DNA of 64,000 bases from assembly GCA_026214975.1 (NCBI GenBank), contig JAOBSW010000547.1, positions 1-64,000 of the forward strand, read 5' to 3'. This DNA comes from Gentiana macrophylla (taxonomy: Eukaryota; Streptophyta; Magnoliopsida; Gentianales; Gentianaceae). The first letter of the stretch is position 1; every line of letters starts with the position of its first letter. A program made the translations under genes and the position numbers. The notes under the pieces are model-generated. The model was not told the DNA's origin and ran no database searches. It saw nothing but the letters and a program-made list of their open reading frames with translations. Of this stretch, positions 22,597 to 33,711 are shown one piece after another.

Positions 22597-23494
22597 TTGA
22601 ACAAAAGGACACTGAAACATGAAGAAACAATACATGTTGTATTTGATGAACCTAAGTTCACTGGAATGGAAGATGAAGCTTCAGAACCTGCTGAGAATCA
22701 ACAAGTCACTGATCCAGAATGTGTTGATATTTTGGAAAGGTTTAATGACTTAAAGGTTTCTGACTCTGTCCCTGTTGAACCCCCTGCTGGTAACACTACT
22801 GATGCAACAACTGAGGCAGTTCAAGGATCTGTTGAGCCCCCTGTTGAAGAAGCAACAGTAGACCCTACTGAAGATGATGTTCTAGAAAATCAATCTAACC
22901 AAAATCCACAATGGTTAAGGGATCACCCTGCTGAGCAAGTTATTGGCAATATACAACAAGGTGTAAGGACTAGAAGACAATTAGAAGCAATGTTTACATG
23001 TTTTCTATCCCAAATGGAACCTAAAGTTGTTGAAGAAGCAATTTCAGATCCAGATTGGATAATTGCTATGCAAGAAGAATTGAATGAATTTGAAAGAAAT
23101 CAAGTTTGGACACTAGTGGAAAGGCCTAATCATGCAAACATTATTGGAACAAAATGGGTTTATAGAAACAAATTGGATGAATCTGGTACCATTGTGAGGA
23201 ATAAGGCCAGACTAGTAGCAAAAGGCTATTGTCAAGCAGAAGGAATAGATTTTGATGAGACATATGCCCCTGTTGCAAGATTAGAAGCTATCAGGCTATT
23301 CTTGGCATATGCAGCTTATAAAAACTTCAAAGTATATCAGATGGATGTCAAAAGTGCATTTTTGAATGGCATTCTGGAAGAGGAGGTCTATGTTCAGCAA
23401 CCTCCTGGTTTGGAAGTTAAAAATCAAGAAGATAAAGTGTACAGACTCAATAAAGCACTTTATGGTTTGAAACAAGCACCAAGAGCATGGTATG
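22597..23494 (+). CDS. Copia-A2 reverse transcriptase, N-terminal half
   Basis: One open frame of about 300 codons covers the integrase-RT linker (Pro/Glu/Val-rich, ending [23 protein letters not shown]), then RT with [42 protein letters not shown] and [12 protein letters not shown]. The YVDD catalytic motif is not present because Copia-B is inserted before it. The frame continues past the junction into the Copia-B LTR for 20 codons, giving a meaningless chimeric end at 23553. Confidence 0.9.
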
Positions 23495-24545
23495 TGTTGG
23501 TCCCAGAGAAGGGTAAAACTATAGTCAGAGGGGAGGGGGAGTGGGGTGAATGACTATAGTGGAGTTTCAAAAACTTTTCTTGTGTTTAAAAGCTTTTGGG
23601 CAGCGGATAAGTCCCTTCTTACTAAGTTATTTCAAAGCAGTTTAGACAATCACAGATATAGATTATAATCTAGGAAATTTAAATGAATGCAGAAAGTAAT
23701 ATGCGAAAGTAAATTGACACAAGGCTTATAGTGGTTCGAGGTGGTGTAATCCCCTTAATCCACTCTTCTCTTGTGATGATTGGAGGAATTCACTATTGTT
23801 TTCACAGATACAATAGTAAGATTGTCCTTGACTTCCCAAGCTTCACAATCACACGACTATCACTCCTTGGTTGCAATGACCTTGATGATTCGATCTCTTT
23901 CACTGCTCATTGAGATCAAATCCTTCAGCAGCTATCACAAACACAACTCCTTCTCAGATGACTTCTGATTCAGTTGCTTCAGTTTGTTGTGAATGAAATT
24001 CACAAGCTTGATTGATCAATCTTAGTGCTAAATATAAAATTGTAGTTCTGATGTCTGAGTTGATCTCTAGATGAATCCTTGTAAGTTCAGAGAGAAGGCT
24101 TTTCAAATTGAAAGAGTTTCTTCTTGGTTTTTCTTTTCTTGATCGTTCTACATATCTGTCTGTCAATGCTTTCTATTTATAGCCATGAGTATCCTTTATT
24201 TGAAATTCCGTCCGTTGGCTATATTAATGAGGGGAATAATCTTTGATTTTATTCTTGATTCCCCCTTAATTACATTCTCCTTGATTTTAGTGATATGATT
24301 TTTCTTCAAATGTATAGCAGAAAATCCGTCCTTGATTGATCCTCTATTGATTGTGCATTAAATGCATGATCCTCTGAATCTTCATCATAATTCAATTCTG
24401 TTCTGATAAGGATTACATCGCCGTTCTCTGAACGGTTGAGTGATTCATCTGACTTTGCCGTTTAGATCTTCCTTCACTGTTTTTGCCTTCACTTTGCCGA
24501 AAGTCAGTTTACTCTGCCGATTCACTGTTTCCTTCATTACTTCAG
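23495..24545 (-). repeat. 3' LTR of Copia-B, 5' part missing
   Basis: Ends (plus 23495) as TGTTGGTCCC, matching the end of the solo LTR in inverse orientation. A TATAAATAG box lies on minus at 24173-24181. Similarity to the solo LTR stops near 24545, where the env-like ORF stop begins, so about 380 bp of the LTR start and any polypurine tract are absent. Confidence 0.82.
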
Positions 24546-24546
24546 T

Positions 24547-26484
24547 TTAAGGAGAATCTTTGTACTTTTTCTCCAGTATCTTGTTGTTTGCCTCACCAAT
24601 TTTGAGAAGGGTGTCAAGTTGTTGCCCAGAGTGCTCCATGATTTCATCCAGATGTTGAATTTGATGAGTGTGAGCATTTAAAGTGTCCACCAAAGGTTTG
24701 AGATTGTTGTCAATTGTCTCAGCAAGAAACTCAAGGTTGGTTTGGACGTGAGAGGGATAAGTTGCTGGAGGTTGCAAAGCAAGTTTCCTTGTCTTTCCAT
24801 GACCTCATCTTGTATCTTGATATGACTGATGAGAGCTTCAATCTTGTGGTTGAAGGAGGTTGCTCCACTCCGTCTTCAGGTTTTTCCTGCTGTGATATTG
24901 CCTTTCTATGTCCACAATGAGGGGTTGAATGTCCAGGTTGAAGACTCTTTCTGGATCGATTTCCTCTGGTGACACATTAACCTCCTCTTCATCTCCATCT
25001 TCCTCTTTCTCCTCCTCATCCTCTTCCTCTTCGTCCTCTTCCTGTTTTCCTTCTATTTCTTCTCATTTATCTTCCACTCTTTCTTGTCCTTCCTCTTGTT
25101 CCTCTACAACCTTAGTATCATTGAGAGGTTGTGGAGGAATGATTGCTTTTCCATCTTCTTCTGCTGGTGTTCCCTCTTGGTCAATAGTGGGGGAGTTGAC
25201 AAGTTCAGCGAAGTGAGTTTGATCAGCTGTCTCACTCGGCTGTCCGTCAACTTTGCTGATGCTCTTGAAAAGTACCTCTTGAAGAGTTAGATCATCATCA
25301 GATGTCTCCAGGGTTTCTGGATCAGCTTCAAGATGTTCACCTTCAGAATGTTCATCCTCTGCCTTAACTCCTTCCTCATCCATATCTTCGTCTTCAGATG
25401 AAGTAAGTCTATATCCTTCCTCACCTTCCTCCAGGTAGGTGATTTCTTCTTGTTGTTTTTCTTCTTCTGTTGCTGTATCATCACTGATTGTAACATGGTC
25501 ATTCACGTTGATGGTACCAGTCATTGAGGTGTTCTCTTGTGTCATCTGGGATCTGGTTCTTCGTCCCACTCCTGATCTGCTGCTTCAGGTTGTTTTCTTT
25601 TGCTCCCAGCAATGGGTTTGGGTTTCATGGATGCCTTGATGTAGGTAAACATTACCTTAGACCTGTGTGGAGGCTGCAAATTTGTGGGTTTTACCTTCAA
25701 TGCGTTAAATAGGTGTTGAAGAGGGAACCCATATGATTTCCTCTACCAGAAATCACCTTTCTTCTGCAAACCCTTGCTTGGTACCGTAGTTGATAAATCA
25801 ATTTCCTTTTGAATCTGATCCTTCAATCTATTGAATACAAATGTTGCCCAGTCGAATTTGGTACCTTCGTAGATAATAGCCATCAGTTTGATCCGCAACT
25901 CAGTTAAGTTTTCCATTAACCCTTTTCTGCCTTCGATATTCTTGGTGATGACCGGTGCAAATTCTGCAAACGGAAGTTTTAGCATTGATCTAGGAAGATT
26001 GTATGTTTTGCTGTTTTTCTTGGGATTTTTGGCTATCTCAGCCCAGAATTTCGTGATGTCAATCTTCACAAACTTTACATTAGCTGGACCTATTATTGGT
26101 AGTTGTAGGAACCTATTGAGAAGACCAGGCGTTATGGCTACCTCTTTCCTAAATATTGAACTTTTTATGCAATTGACCTCAGTTTTCTTTGTGCTGGGCA
26201 CAAACTTGGAATTTTTCCAAAATGCGATCAGATTTTCATAGCAGATTCCAGTGATTGGGGGGGTTTAGGAAGGTCATTAACCCCATATTTGAACAGCAAT
26301 CAACCAAGCGTTGACCTTTTGCATCATTGTCACAGAAAGAGAGATAGTGTTCAGGTTTGAAGAACGAGCCAGTGATGATGGATTTCTCATAGAATTTTTT
26401 AGTGGGAGAGATTGTGGAAGATGAAGCCATTGATAATTCATTGATGTTTAGAGAAAAACACTTTGAGTTTTCAGAGAGAATCAA
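24547..26484 (-). pseudogene. env-like / third ORF of Copia-B
   Basis: Four open pieces (26484-26236, 26201-25743, 25569-25063, 24777-24547) in two frames form an ORF of about 640 codons after pol. The N-terminal part has FLQLPIIGPANVKFVKIDITKFWAEI and IIYEGTKFDWATFVFNRLKDQI, resembling the A1 ORF (KFDWA). The middle is strikingly acidic (Glu/Asp runs between 25560 and 24950), and the end (HTHQIQHLDEIMEHSGQQLDTLLKIGEANNKILEKKYK) looks like a coiled coil. Plant Sireviruses have such ORFs of unknown function. I see no hydrophobic membrane segment that would support a real envelope. The stop codon is at 24547-24549. Confidence 0.65.
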
Positions 26485-27060
26485 AAGTAGGGTTTGTAAT
26501 TTTGCAAAAGAGTGTAAAGATTTCTGAAAATTTCTAAGTGTAGTTTATAAAGCATGATTTGGGTAGTGTGAACGTGGTTTGAATGTGGAAGGATTTTATG
26601 ACATAATGGCGTGATTTTGTGTATGTAAATCGCGATATTCGAGTGAAGTGGGGGAGTGGATTGAGGTAAGTAATGATAGAGCCCGGGAATCAAGGCGTTT
26701 GTAATTCAAAAAAGTAATATGGTTACCTACATGATTATAAGTTGATCTCCACGTGTGTAATCATCCATAGAATAATCTTCCATAACTCCCTTATTCTCCA
26801 CGTGTATAAAATTTGATTATGTTCACACTTTAATTTTACCCATGACTCCAATCTATATTTCGGTGAAGTGCCTTGGCTGGCCACTTAGCCGGTGTAGAGA
26901 TTCTTTCACTGAGCTGCTTTATTTGACTGTTCCTAACAATCAGTGAAGTTAAATTTGCCGAGTACCAGTGCCTTACCTGCTACATCTCCTGTAATGGCAA
27001 AGGTTTAAACAGCTGATGAAGTCACTTAGCCGATTACTCCAGTTAGCCGCTCTTTGGTAT
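26485..27060 (-). other. Copia-B spacer between RNase H and env-like ORF
   Basis: AT-rich, no ORF with recognisable content. It is the place where Sireviruses keep the promoter or splice site for the third ORF, but no specific signal can be named. Confidence 0.5.
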
Positions 27061-27426
27061 TTAGTCGATTTCAATCATCCCTAACTCTGTTCTCAACATG
27101 CTAAATCTTTCATGACTGGGTGGTTTTGTGAAGATGTCAGCCAATTGATCTTCAGTGGATATGTATTTTAGAATTATATCCCCTTTTTCAACATGATCTC
27201 TGATAAAATGATGTCTTACATCAATGTGCTTTGTTCTTGAATGCAACACTGGATTTTCTGTAATAGATATTGCACTTGTGTTATCACACATGATTGGAAT
27301 TGTTTTCTCCTCCACTCCATAATCCCTTAGCTGTTGTCTAATCCAAAGTACTTGTGCACAACAGCGCACTTTGTTGCTATATATTCGCCTTCAATTTGTT
27401 GATGTAGATATGAAGTTTTGCTTTTG
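27061..27426 (-). pseudogene. Copia-B RNase H
   Basis: Frame 27369-27061 has MCDNTSAISITENPVLHSRTKHIDVRHHFIRDHVEKGDI and DQLADIFTKP, the standard end of Copia RNase H. A frame break near 27370-27426 separates it from the RT/RNase H connection. Confidence 0.87.
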
Positions 27427-28496
27427 CTAAACCATGAAACTAGTCTCTTTGCCTAGCATTTGACAAGTTCCAGAGGTGCTTTTTCTATCTATTTTGCATC
27501 CAGCATAGTCAGAGTCTGAATATGATATCAACTTGAATCCTCCATCTTTTGGATACCAAATTCCTACATTGATAGTGTTTTTCAAGTATTTGATTATTCT
27601 TTTGGCTGGTAGAAGATGTGATTCTTTTGGTTGAGCTTGAAATCTTGCACACACTCCTACTACAAATGCTATATCAGGCCTGCTTGCAGTTAAGTATAGT
27701 AGGGATCCAATGATTCCTCTGTACATTTTCTGATCAACATCCTTTCCAGTTTCATCTTTTCCAAGAATGACTCTTGCACACATTGGTGTGTCTGCTGTGC
27801 CACTTGTGTCCATCCCATACTTGTGTATCAAGTCTTTTGTATACTTGGCTTGACTAATAAAGATTCCATCCTTCATTTGTTTTACTTGAAGGCCAAGAAA
27901 ATAATTCAGTTCTTCCATCATGCTCATCTGAAATTTTCTCTTCATCAGGTTTGCAAATTTCTCACACAGCTTTTCATTCTCTGATCCAAAGATGATGTCA
28001 TCAACATAGATCAGTACTAGCAATGTGCTTGTTCTTCCTCTAATTTGAATAGAGTCTTGCTTGTAGTTCCCTTATTGAATCCATTCTTGATCAAAAATTG
28101 AGATAGTGTTTCATACCTGGCTCTGGGTGCCTGTTTAAGTCCATAAAGAGCTTTCTTTAGTTTGTATACTTTGTCTTCCTATCCTTTGAGTTGGAAACTA
28201 GGGGGTTGCTCCACATATACTTCTTCTTCCAATAGTCCATTCAGAAATGCACTATTGACATCCATTTGATAGACTTTGAAATCTTTGTGTGCAACAAAAG
28301 CTAGATTGAGTCTGATTGCCTCCAATCTTGCTACTGGTGCAAATGTTTCATCATAGTCTATTCCTTCTGCTTGAGAATAGCCTTTTACAACTAGCCTTGC
28401 TTTGTTTCTGACAACAATTCCTTGCTCATCCATCTTGTTTCTGAATACCCATTTTGTTCCAATGATGTTGGCCATATCTGGTCTGTCAACAAGTTC
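27427..28496 (-). pseudogene. Copia-B reverse transcriptase
   Basis: Two open pieces: 28475-28179 with [44 protein letters not shown] and [13 protein letters not shown]; and 28023-27427 with the catalytic [13 protein letters not shown], the thumb region and VVGVCARFQAQPKESH. Between them (28024-28178) [10 protein letters not shown](W/R)Y-type sequence is visible in another frame. All RT catalytic residues that can be checked are present, so the enzyme was probably lost by frame damage rather than by active-site change. Confidence 0.88.
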
Positions 28497-29442
28497 TCAG
28501 ACTTCATTTCTTTCAAAATCATTTAGTTCTTCTTGCATGGCTGTGATCCAATCTGCATCTTGAACTGCATCATCTATTGTCTTGGGTTCCACTTGTGATA
28601 GAAAACATGTTAACATATGCTCCAGTTGTCTTCTGGTTCTTACTCCTGTGTGAATATCTCCAATAACTTGTTCTTCAGGATGATCTCTTAGCCAATTTAG
28701 GTCAGGTTGAAGTTGTTCTTCACTTGGTGCTTCTGCAGCTTCAGGTTCTGCATGTGCTTCCTCAGTTGTAATGACTTGTGGCACATCTTGATTTCCAAAA
28801 TTGTGATGTAGAATAGTTGCTGGTACTGTTGTATTTATATACACTTGTCTTTGTGCTGCTTCTTCTTCTTGTTCAATCACCAATGTTCTTTTGTTGAGTA
28901 CTTTGAATGCTTTGCTGGTGTCTGAGTATCCCATAAAAATTGCTTCATCAGCCTTTTCATCAAAGGTATGCAGCTGATTCCTATTCAAAACAAAACATTT
29001 TGATCCAAACATATGCAAATATGAGATATTAGGTTTTCTACCATTCTATATTTCATATGGAGTCTTTCCATGATGTTTGTTGATAATTGATCTGTTTTGT
29101 GTATGGTATGCTGTGTTTGCTGCTTCAGCCCAAAATCTCTTTAGCAAGCATGCTTCAGCAATCATTGTTCCGCAATCATTGTTCTGACTGCTTCTTTGAG
29201 AGTTCTGTTTCTTCTTTCTGCTACACCATTTTGTTGTGGGGTTCCTGCTGCAGATAACTGATGCAATACTCCATTTTCTTCATAATAGGTTCTGATAATT
29301 TCATTAAGAAATTCAGTGCCTCTATCTGATCCGATCTTGATAATTTTCAGTTCTTTCTCATTTTGAAGTCTTCTCAGCAAATCTGGCAGCTTTTTGAGTG
29401 TCTCTTTCTTTTTGTTCATGAAAATGGTCTAGGTGTATTTTG
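28497..29442 (-). pseudogene. Copia-B integrase core (C-terminal part) and linker
   Basis: 29419-29162 has MNKKKETLKKLPDLLRRLQNEK, the second catalytic Asp in GSDRGTEFLNEII, and the catalytic Glu in GTPQQNGVAERRNRTLKEA. 29018-28497 continues with MHMFGSKCFVLNRNQ, IFMGYSDTSKAFKVLNKRT and the linker before RT (QPDLNWLRDHPEEQVIGDIHTGVRTRRQ). One in-frame stop near 29430 replaces a Trp codon in the YTW motif. The first Asp and the zinc domain are on the other side of Gypsy-1 (62597-63036). Confidence 0.88.
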
Positions 29443-29956
29443 AGTAGTGTTAAGGGTATTTTTATACGATTTATAACGATATATTTTACAATTATTTTCC
29501 CCATATTCATATTATTTTTATAGAAATCGAGCTTTATATTGAAATATTGAGCAAATGAGTTTTAAAAGTGTCTAAGTGCAAATTAGGGCAAATTATGTGA
29601 TTTTATTGGATAAATATCTTTATATATGAGATATTACATTTTGCACGATGTTATCATGAATGTAGGTACGTTTGCATGGCATTGAAGGAGTTTAAACGAG
29701 GTTGGGTGAAGCTTCAAGAAGATGGAAGGAAGAAGAATAATTTGAAGTTGAAGTGAAGAAGTTTGGACGAACGTCCAAGGACATGAACAGCGTTCAACAT
29801 GCGTAAGCAGTGGGCGGGCGCCCACCAAAGCAAACGTCGCCCAAGAGGAATTAAAAGGAAGGGATAAATGTGGAATTATCCTTACTAGGGTTTTAGTTTT
29901 TATTCCTTAAAAGAAAAGGATAATTATTAAGTCTTAAGTCGGTTTAAACGAGAATC

Positions 29957-29964
29957 TATATAAG
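29957..29964 (+). promoter_or_regulatory. TATA box of Gypsy-1 LTR
   Basis: TATATAAG; the same box is at 61404-61411 in the right LTR. Confidence 0.6.
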
Positions 29965-30030
29965 CAGCATGCGAGCGATGAGCATGATAACCCAGAGACC
30001 GAGTAAGCCCGCGAGAATCAAGGAGCCGGA

Positions 30031-30068
30031 CGCTCGGTCGGCCGAGTGCTCTGCTCGGTCGACCGAGC
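30031..30068. repeat. Pair of CTCGGTCGACCGAG palindromes
   Basis: CTCGGTCGGCCGAG (around 30033) and GCTCGGTCGACCGAGC (30053-30068) stand about 20 bp apart, 70-110 bp after the TATA box. The right LTR has the pair at 61483-61520. Confidence 0.8.
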
Positions 30069-31093
30069 CACTTTTTTTTTTTTTTATTTTGTTTTTCGTC
30101 TATTTTCGCGAAGCGAGGATGAGCTAAGCCGTCTGAACGAGCGAGCATGTGAAACTGTTTCAAAGAACGAACTCAATTTCTAGTCTTGAATGTTTTGTAA
30201 GTTTAAATTAAAGTTGCTTTCTTTTCTATGTTTATTTGTTATCTTGCAATTTCAATCGAGAGATGTCTTTGCATGTTGATGTTTGCCGTATGGCGAGTCG
30301 GTGTAAACTTGATCACCATAGAAAAGATTAGAGCTTTAACCTTTTTAATGAGAGTTGTTAGGTTAGGAGTCTAGGTTCATCATGAATCACAACTTTAGTT
30401 AATTCGTTACAAAGTTATCTTAGAAAGAGATTGGGGATATTATCATCACGGAAAAGATGAGATTTTGTATCGTTTATTTTATCAAGTTGTACTTGTTCTA
30501 CCTTCATGTTTTATGCCGGATGTTAATAGAACTTAGAAATACGAGAGTTGATAAGTTCATTAGATTACTGTGAAGGAGAGTAGCAATAATTATTCCAACA
30601 AACGAGAGTTGAGGGATAATGTTGTTAGATTAGGGTTTTTAAATCCGTATCTTTGCTTCATATAGATGTTAGTTAAACCGAGAGGTAACCTAATTAATTG
30701 CATGATAAATCGAGAGAGGAAACGCATCTTTAGATAAGATTTAAATCCAAGGTAACTTGTGAATAAATGTTTGTACTTCTTATCACTTTCGGTGAGGTGA
30801 TGGTTGCGGGAATTGGTGGATCATTGCTTGTTCGTTTTAATTATTTTCGTTTGTTTTATTTTCGTTTTGGTTTTATTAGTTAAGTTCGCAACGATCTTTC
30901 CTGGCTTTGGACTGACAATCCTCTGTCCAGTTTATTTTTCCGTTCTAGTTTAGGTTTAGGTTTAGTTAATAAAGAAGAATTAATTAGATTAGATTCAACA
31001 TCCCTTTTCCCTGAGGATCGATACCCGTACTTATCCAACTTTACTAGCAACTACCCGGTATTCGGCCGGTTAGGAGGTAGTTTTGCATGGTAG

Positions 31094-31312
31094 GATAGTC
31101 ATTAAATTGTTTGAAAAGATATTTGTTTGAAAGGATTGTGGAGATTGAAAAGGGCTTGTTACACACACCGAATCTATCTCTATGTTGGTATTACTTGCTA
31201 TAGTTGTTGTATATTTTGTTACGTGAGTTAGGGATCTATTTGGATTACATATAAAGTGAGCTAGTTTTGATTGTTTTGTTCGGGACGAACAAAAGTTTAA
31301 GTGTGGGGGAGT
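31094..31312 (+). repeat. Gypsy-X tail: 3' internal end of a related Gypsy element
   Basis: 219 bp that look like the final internal part of an Athila-type element: ACACAC..., then the hairpin and polypurine tract that precede a 3' LTR. It joins the truncated Gypsy-1 LTR abruptly. No coding content. Confidence 0.75.
31274..31312 (+). promoter_or_regulatory. Hairpin plus polypurine tract of Gypsy-X
   Basis: Arms TTTTGTTCG (31274-31282) and CGAACAAAA (31286-31294) around loop GGA, then GTTT, then AAGTGTGGGGGAGT ending at the LTR. The tract is the primer for plus-strand DNA synthesis. Confidence 0.85.
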
Positions 31313-32978
31313 TGTTTACGACTAATTTTACGGTTTTTATCGAGTTATTTCGTAACATTATCTTCCATGTTTTAGTGATTCTTATAGAAAATTACTCGCC
31401 AAAAGGATAAAGCTGAGCAAATGAGTTTTAAAGATAATAAATTGCAAAAGTGGGTGATTTATGTGTTCTTATCGTTGGTTTTATGTTTATTTGGATGTTG
31501 TTACACTTTGCAATATTTTGGATATCTTGTAGATGCATATCTTCGGTCTAAAAGAGGTGTTTAGAGGGTTAGAAGAAGATGCCACAAGTTTACGAGTTCA
31601 ACGGAGCAAATTTTCCTAAGTACTTAAATTGTTACATATTTTCGACGGAGATTTGACCCAGCTTAGAGGCATTTTCAGGGGAGGACTTCTTCATGAAAAC
31701 TGTAGATCTTTGAAAGAGCTTTCCAACGCACTTTGAATTACGTCAATCGGACTTCTACAACTCAAATGGTGGTCAAGTGGCTAATCAATTTGGGTAAGTG
31801 GAAAATCCCGAAATATACTCGTAATACAACGGGCTAATCAAAAAACGTGTTTTCTGAAGAAGAGTCCTTAATGAAAGTTGTAGAGTTTTCGAGAGCTTTT
31901 TTGGACATTCGGATCATAATTTTTGGAGGTCTACAACTCAAGATATGAATTTTAGAAGTTTTATTCCAATAAATATCTAATCGAGCGGACGTCCAGGAGG
32001 TCACTGAGCAGCCGACATACATAATTTTTCAGCCGCCTCTCAACTCTATTTAAGCAGCAGCAATACCCAACCCTAAGACAACCAATTCATTCACACAAAA
32101 TTTAGAGGAGCAGCCGAGCTTTATCAAAAAAGAAGATGATTTCTTCCCATCCAATGATCACGATTAACATCATGGTTGTTGGCTAAGCACATCACGGTGG
32201 GACAACGGATGAAACCGATCAACATCAACACCAACTAGAGATTTTTGCTACATGTTTAGTGAGTAAAGTTATAATTTTTCATCAATTGGATATTGTTTTT
32301 ATCGTTTACGTTTTATTCGAATCGAGAGATCGATGAAACCATCTTTTATGCTTTGAATTTATATGAAAATATTGTTCAAGTTGTGACCTTTTCAATTGAT
32401 GCGATTGATTATGTTTCAAGAGATTGATCATAGTTAGTTGAGTAGGAGTATTAGAAATAATCTCGTGATCGTGTTTTGCATGTCGTTTTGTTTTACTTGA
32501 AAAAGAGAACGAAACCCTAGAATTCGTTTAGAGAAATTTAATCGAATTCGTGATAGATCATTACTAAAAATTATATCTTTAACTTGCCGTCTAGTTGGGG
32601 TTGGGTTGATTGATCGGTGGATTCCGTTGCCTTGCCGTTGTTTTAATTATTTGATAAACCAAATAGTTCGTATCAATCGTTGATTGTTAAGTTTAGTTGT
32701 TTTAAAATTCTAGTTGTTTTTGCATAATTTAAGTTTCAAGTTATTGTTCATCGTATTTACTATTCATCGTATTTATTGTTCATCGTAGTTCTTGTTCATT
32801 AATTCATAATTAGTATAAATCTTAGTTTTAGTTAATAGTCGTGACATAATCGATAGAATAATTGTTCCTTGATCCGATAAACATTCCACTCCTTAGGACG
32901 ACCCGTTAACATCCTATACTACGATCCTTATACTTGGGGTGTTTTGGTTATAAATTGAAAAACTCGTTTTACCGAACA
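31313..32978 (+). repeat. Gypsy-X LTR
   Basis: Starts TGTTTACGAC directly after a polypurine tract and ends ACCGAACA directly before a tRNA-Asp primer site; 1666 bp. It is distantly similar to the Gypsy-1 and Gypsy-2 LTRs (shared TTTATAGAAA, GAGTTTTAAA). It has two copies of the 'AAAGTTGTAGA / CTTTCCAACGC' block (31653-31770, 31849-31960), a GGACGTCC word at 31988-31995, a weak TATTTAAG near 32047 and a telo-box AAACCCTA at 32512-32519. No second copy of this LTR is in the window. Confidence 0.82.
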
Positions 32979-32984
32979 AGTTTT

Positions 32985-33000
32985 TGGCGCCGTTGCCGAG
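32985..33000 (+). promoter_or_regulatory. Primer binding site (tRNA-Asp type)
   Basis: TGGCGCCGTTGCCGAG; Athila-type elements use TGGCGCCGTTGCCGGGGA. The last bases differ, so it may be slightly damaged. Confidence 0.85.
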
Positions 33001-33711
33001 TCGGTAAATGATTGTCGGATTCTTAAGTGCAATTTTTATTTCGATACTAATTTTTTAGGTAATAATCTAATTGTTACGTTTTTTTTTTTTATTTTCTTTC
33101 ATTTTACATTTACCTTAGATTTTAGATTTAGATTTAGATTTGACTTTATTTATCTTTGTTTTTATTTATTTTATGTTATTGTTCACGTTAGATTTTTATT
33201 AGTTTAGTTGCCTTAGATTTTTTTCTTTAGATCTTAGATTTTATGACCTTAGATTTAGCTTAGATTTGCCTTAGATTTTAGATCGTATAAATTTGTTGCC
33301 TTAATTATTACTATTTTAGGTTTTTATTTTCTTTCCTGCTATTCTTTTCTTTATCTGTTTCGTTTTTCAGTTTCTAAACGGGCGTCCATCCTTTCAGACG
33401 CCCGTCTGGTCTAAAAATTTCTCCTCTGCATCGTTTAAAGCTGATTAGACGAGCGTCTGGATTCCCAAACGCTCGTCCAGACTTTAAACGCCCGTCTACC
33501 TCGAGTTCATCATCCTCGAACGCCAGTTTAGTGACCTGAACAGCGTTCACCTTTGAACGAGCGTTCACTTACACTGAACGCCAGTTCAGCCCCTGAAACT
33601 CTTCATTTCTCCTCTCTTCTCTCTTTCTAAACTTCTAAACCCTCCAATCTTCTCAGAACTCGTCCTCATCAACCCAAAGGTTGATTTCTTCCTTTTCTGC
33701 CCTCCTAGTTT
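33001..33711 (+). other. Untranslated leader before Gypsy-1 gag
   Basis: No ORF. 33060-33300 is AT-rich with many imperfect TTAGATTT words, followed by the dyad array at 33376-33587. It probably carries packaging or dimer signals, by position only. Confidence 0.6.
33376..33587. repeat. Leader array of nine 12-bp dyads, about 20-bp phase
   Basis: Motifs start at 33376, 33396, 33447, 33467, 33486, 33518, 33538, 33555 and 33576, e.g. AGACGCCCGTCT, AGACGAGCGTCT, GAACGAGCGTTC. Both arms often change together (AGACG/CGTCT, GAACG/CGTTC). Confidence 0.85.

Larger units (their letters stand above)
17695..23494 (+). mobile_element. Copia-A2: plus-strand copy of the Copia-A family, cut inside RT
   Basis: LTR, tRNA-iMet primer site, gag, protease, integrase and the first part of RT follow in order. 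It is the same family as Copia-A1 but in inverse orientation. At 23494 RT stops in the middle of a codon context (QAPRAWY) where the LTR of Copia-B begins, so the rest of Copia-A2 must lie right of this window. The left 5 bases of the expected B target duplication are GTATG (23490-23494). Confidence 0.92.
29448..31093 (+). repeat. Left LTR of Gypsy-1, last 51 bp missing
   Basis: Matches 60894-62540 closely; identity stops at GCATGGTAG (31093), whereas the right copy continues for 51 bp to CCCCAACA. A TATATAAG box is at 29957-29964. Dyads of the GGACG-NN-CGTCC type lie at 29765, 29785 and 29812. Confidence 0.88.

Noticed and set aside
26925..26950. TGTTCCTAACA as the missing start of the Copia-B LTR
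   Set aside because: The neighbouring sequence does not match the start of the solo LTR at 15252; chance match of a short word in the pol-env spacer.
33110..33300. TTAGATTT-rich stretch as a satellite
   Set aside because: Irregular, short, and located in the leader; simple AT-rich low complexity.
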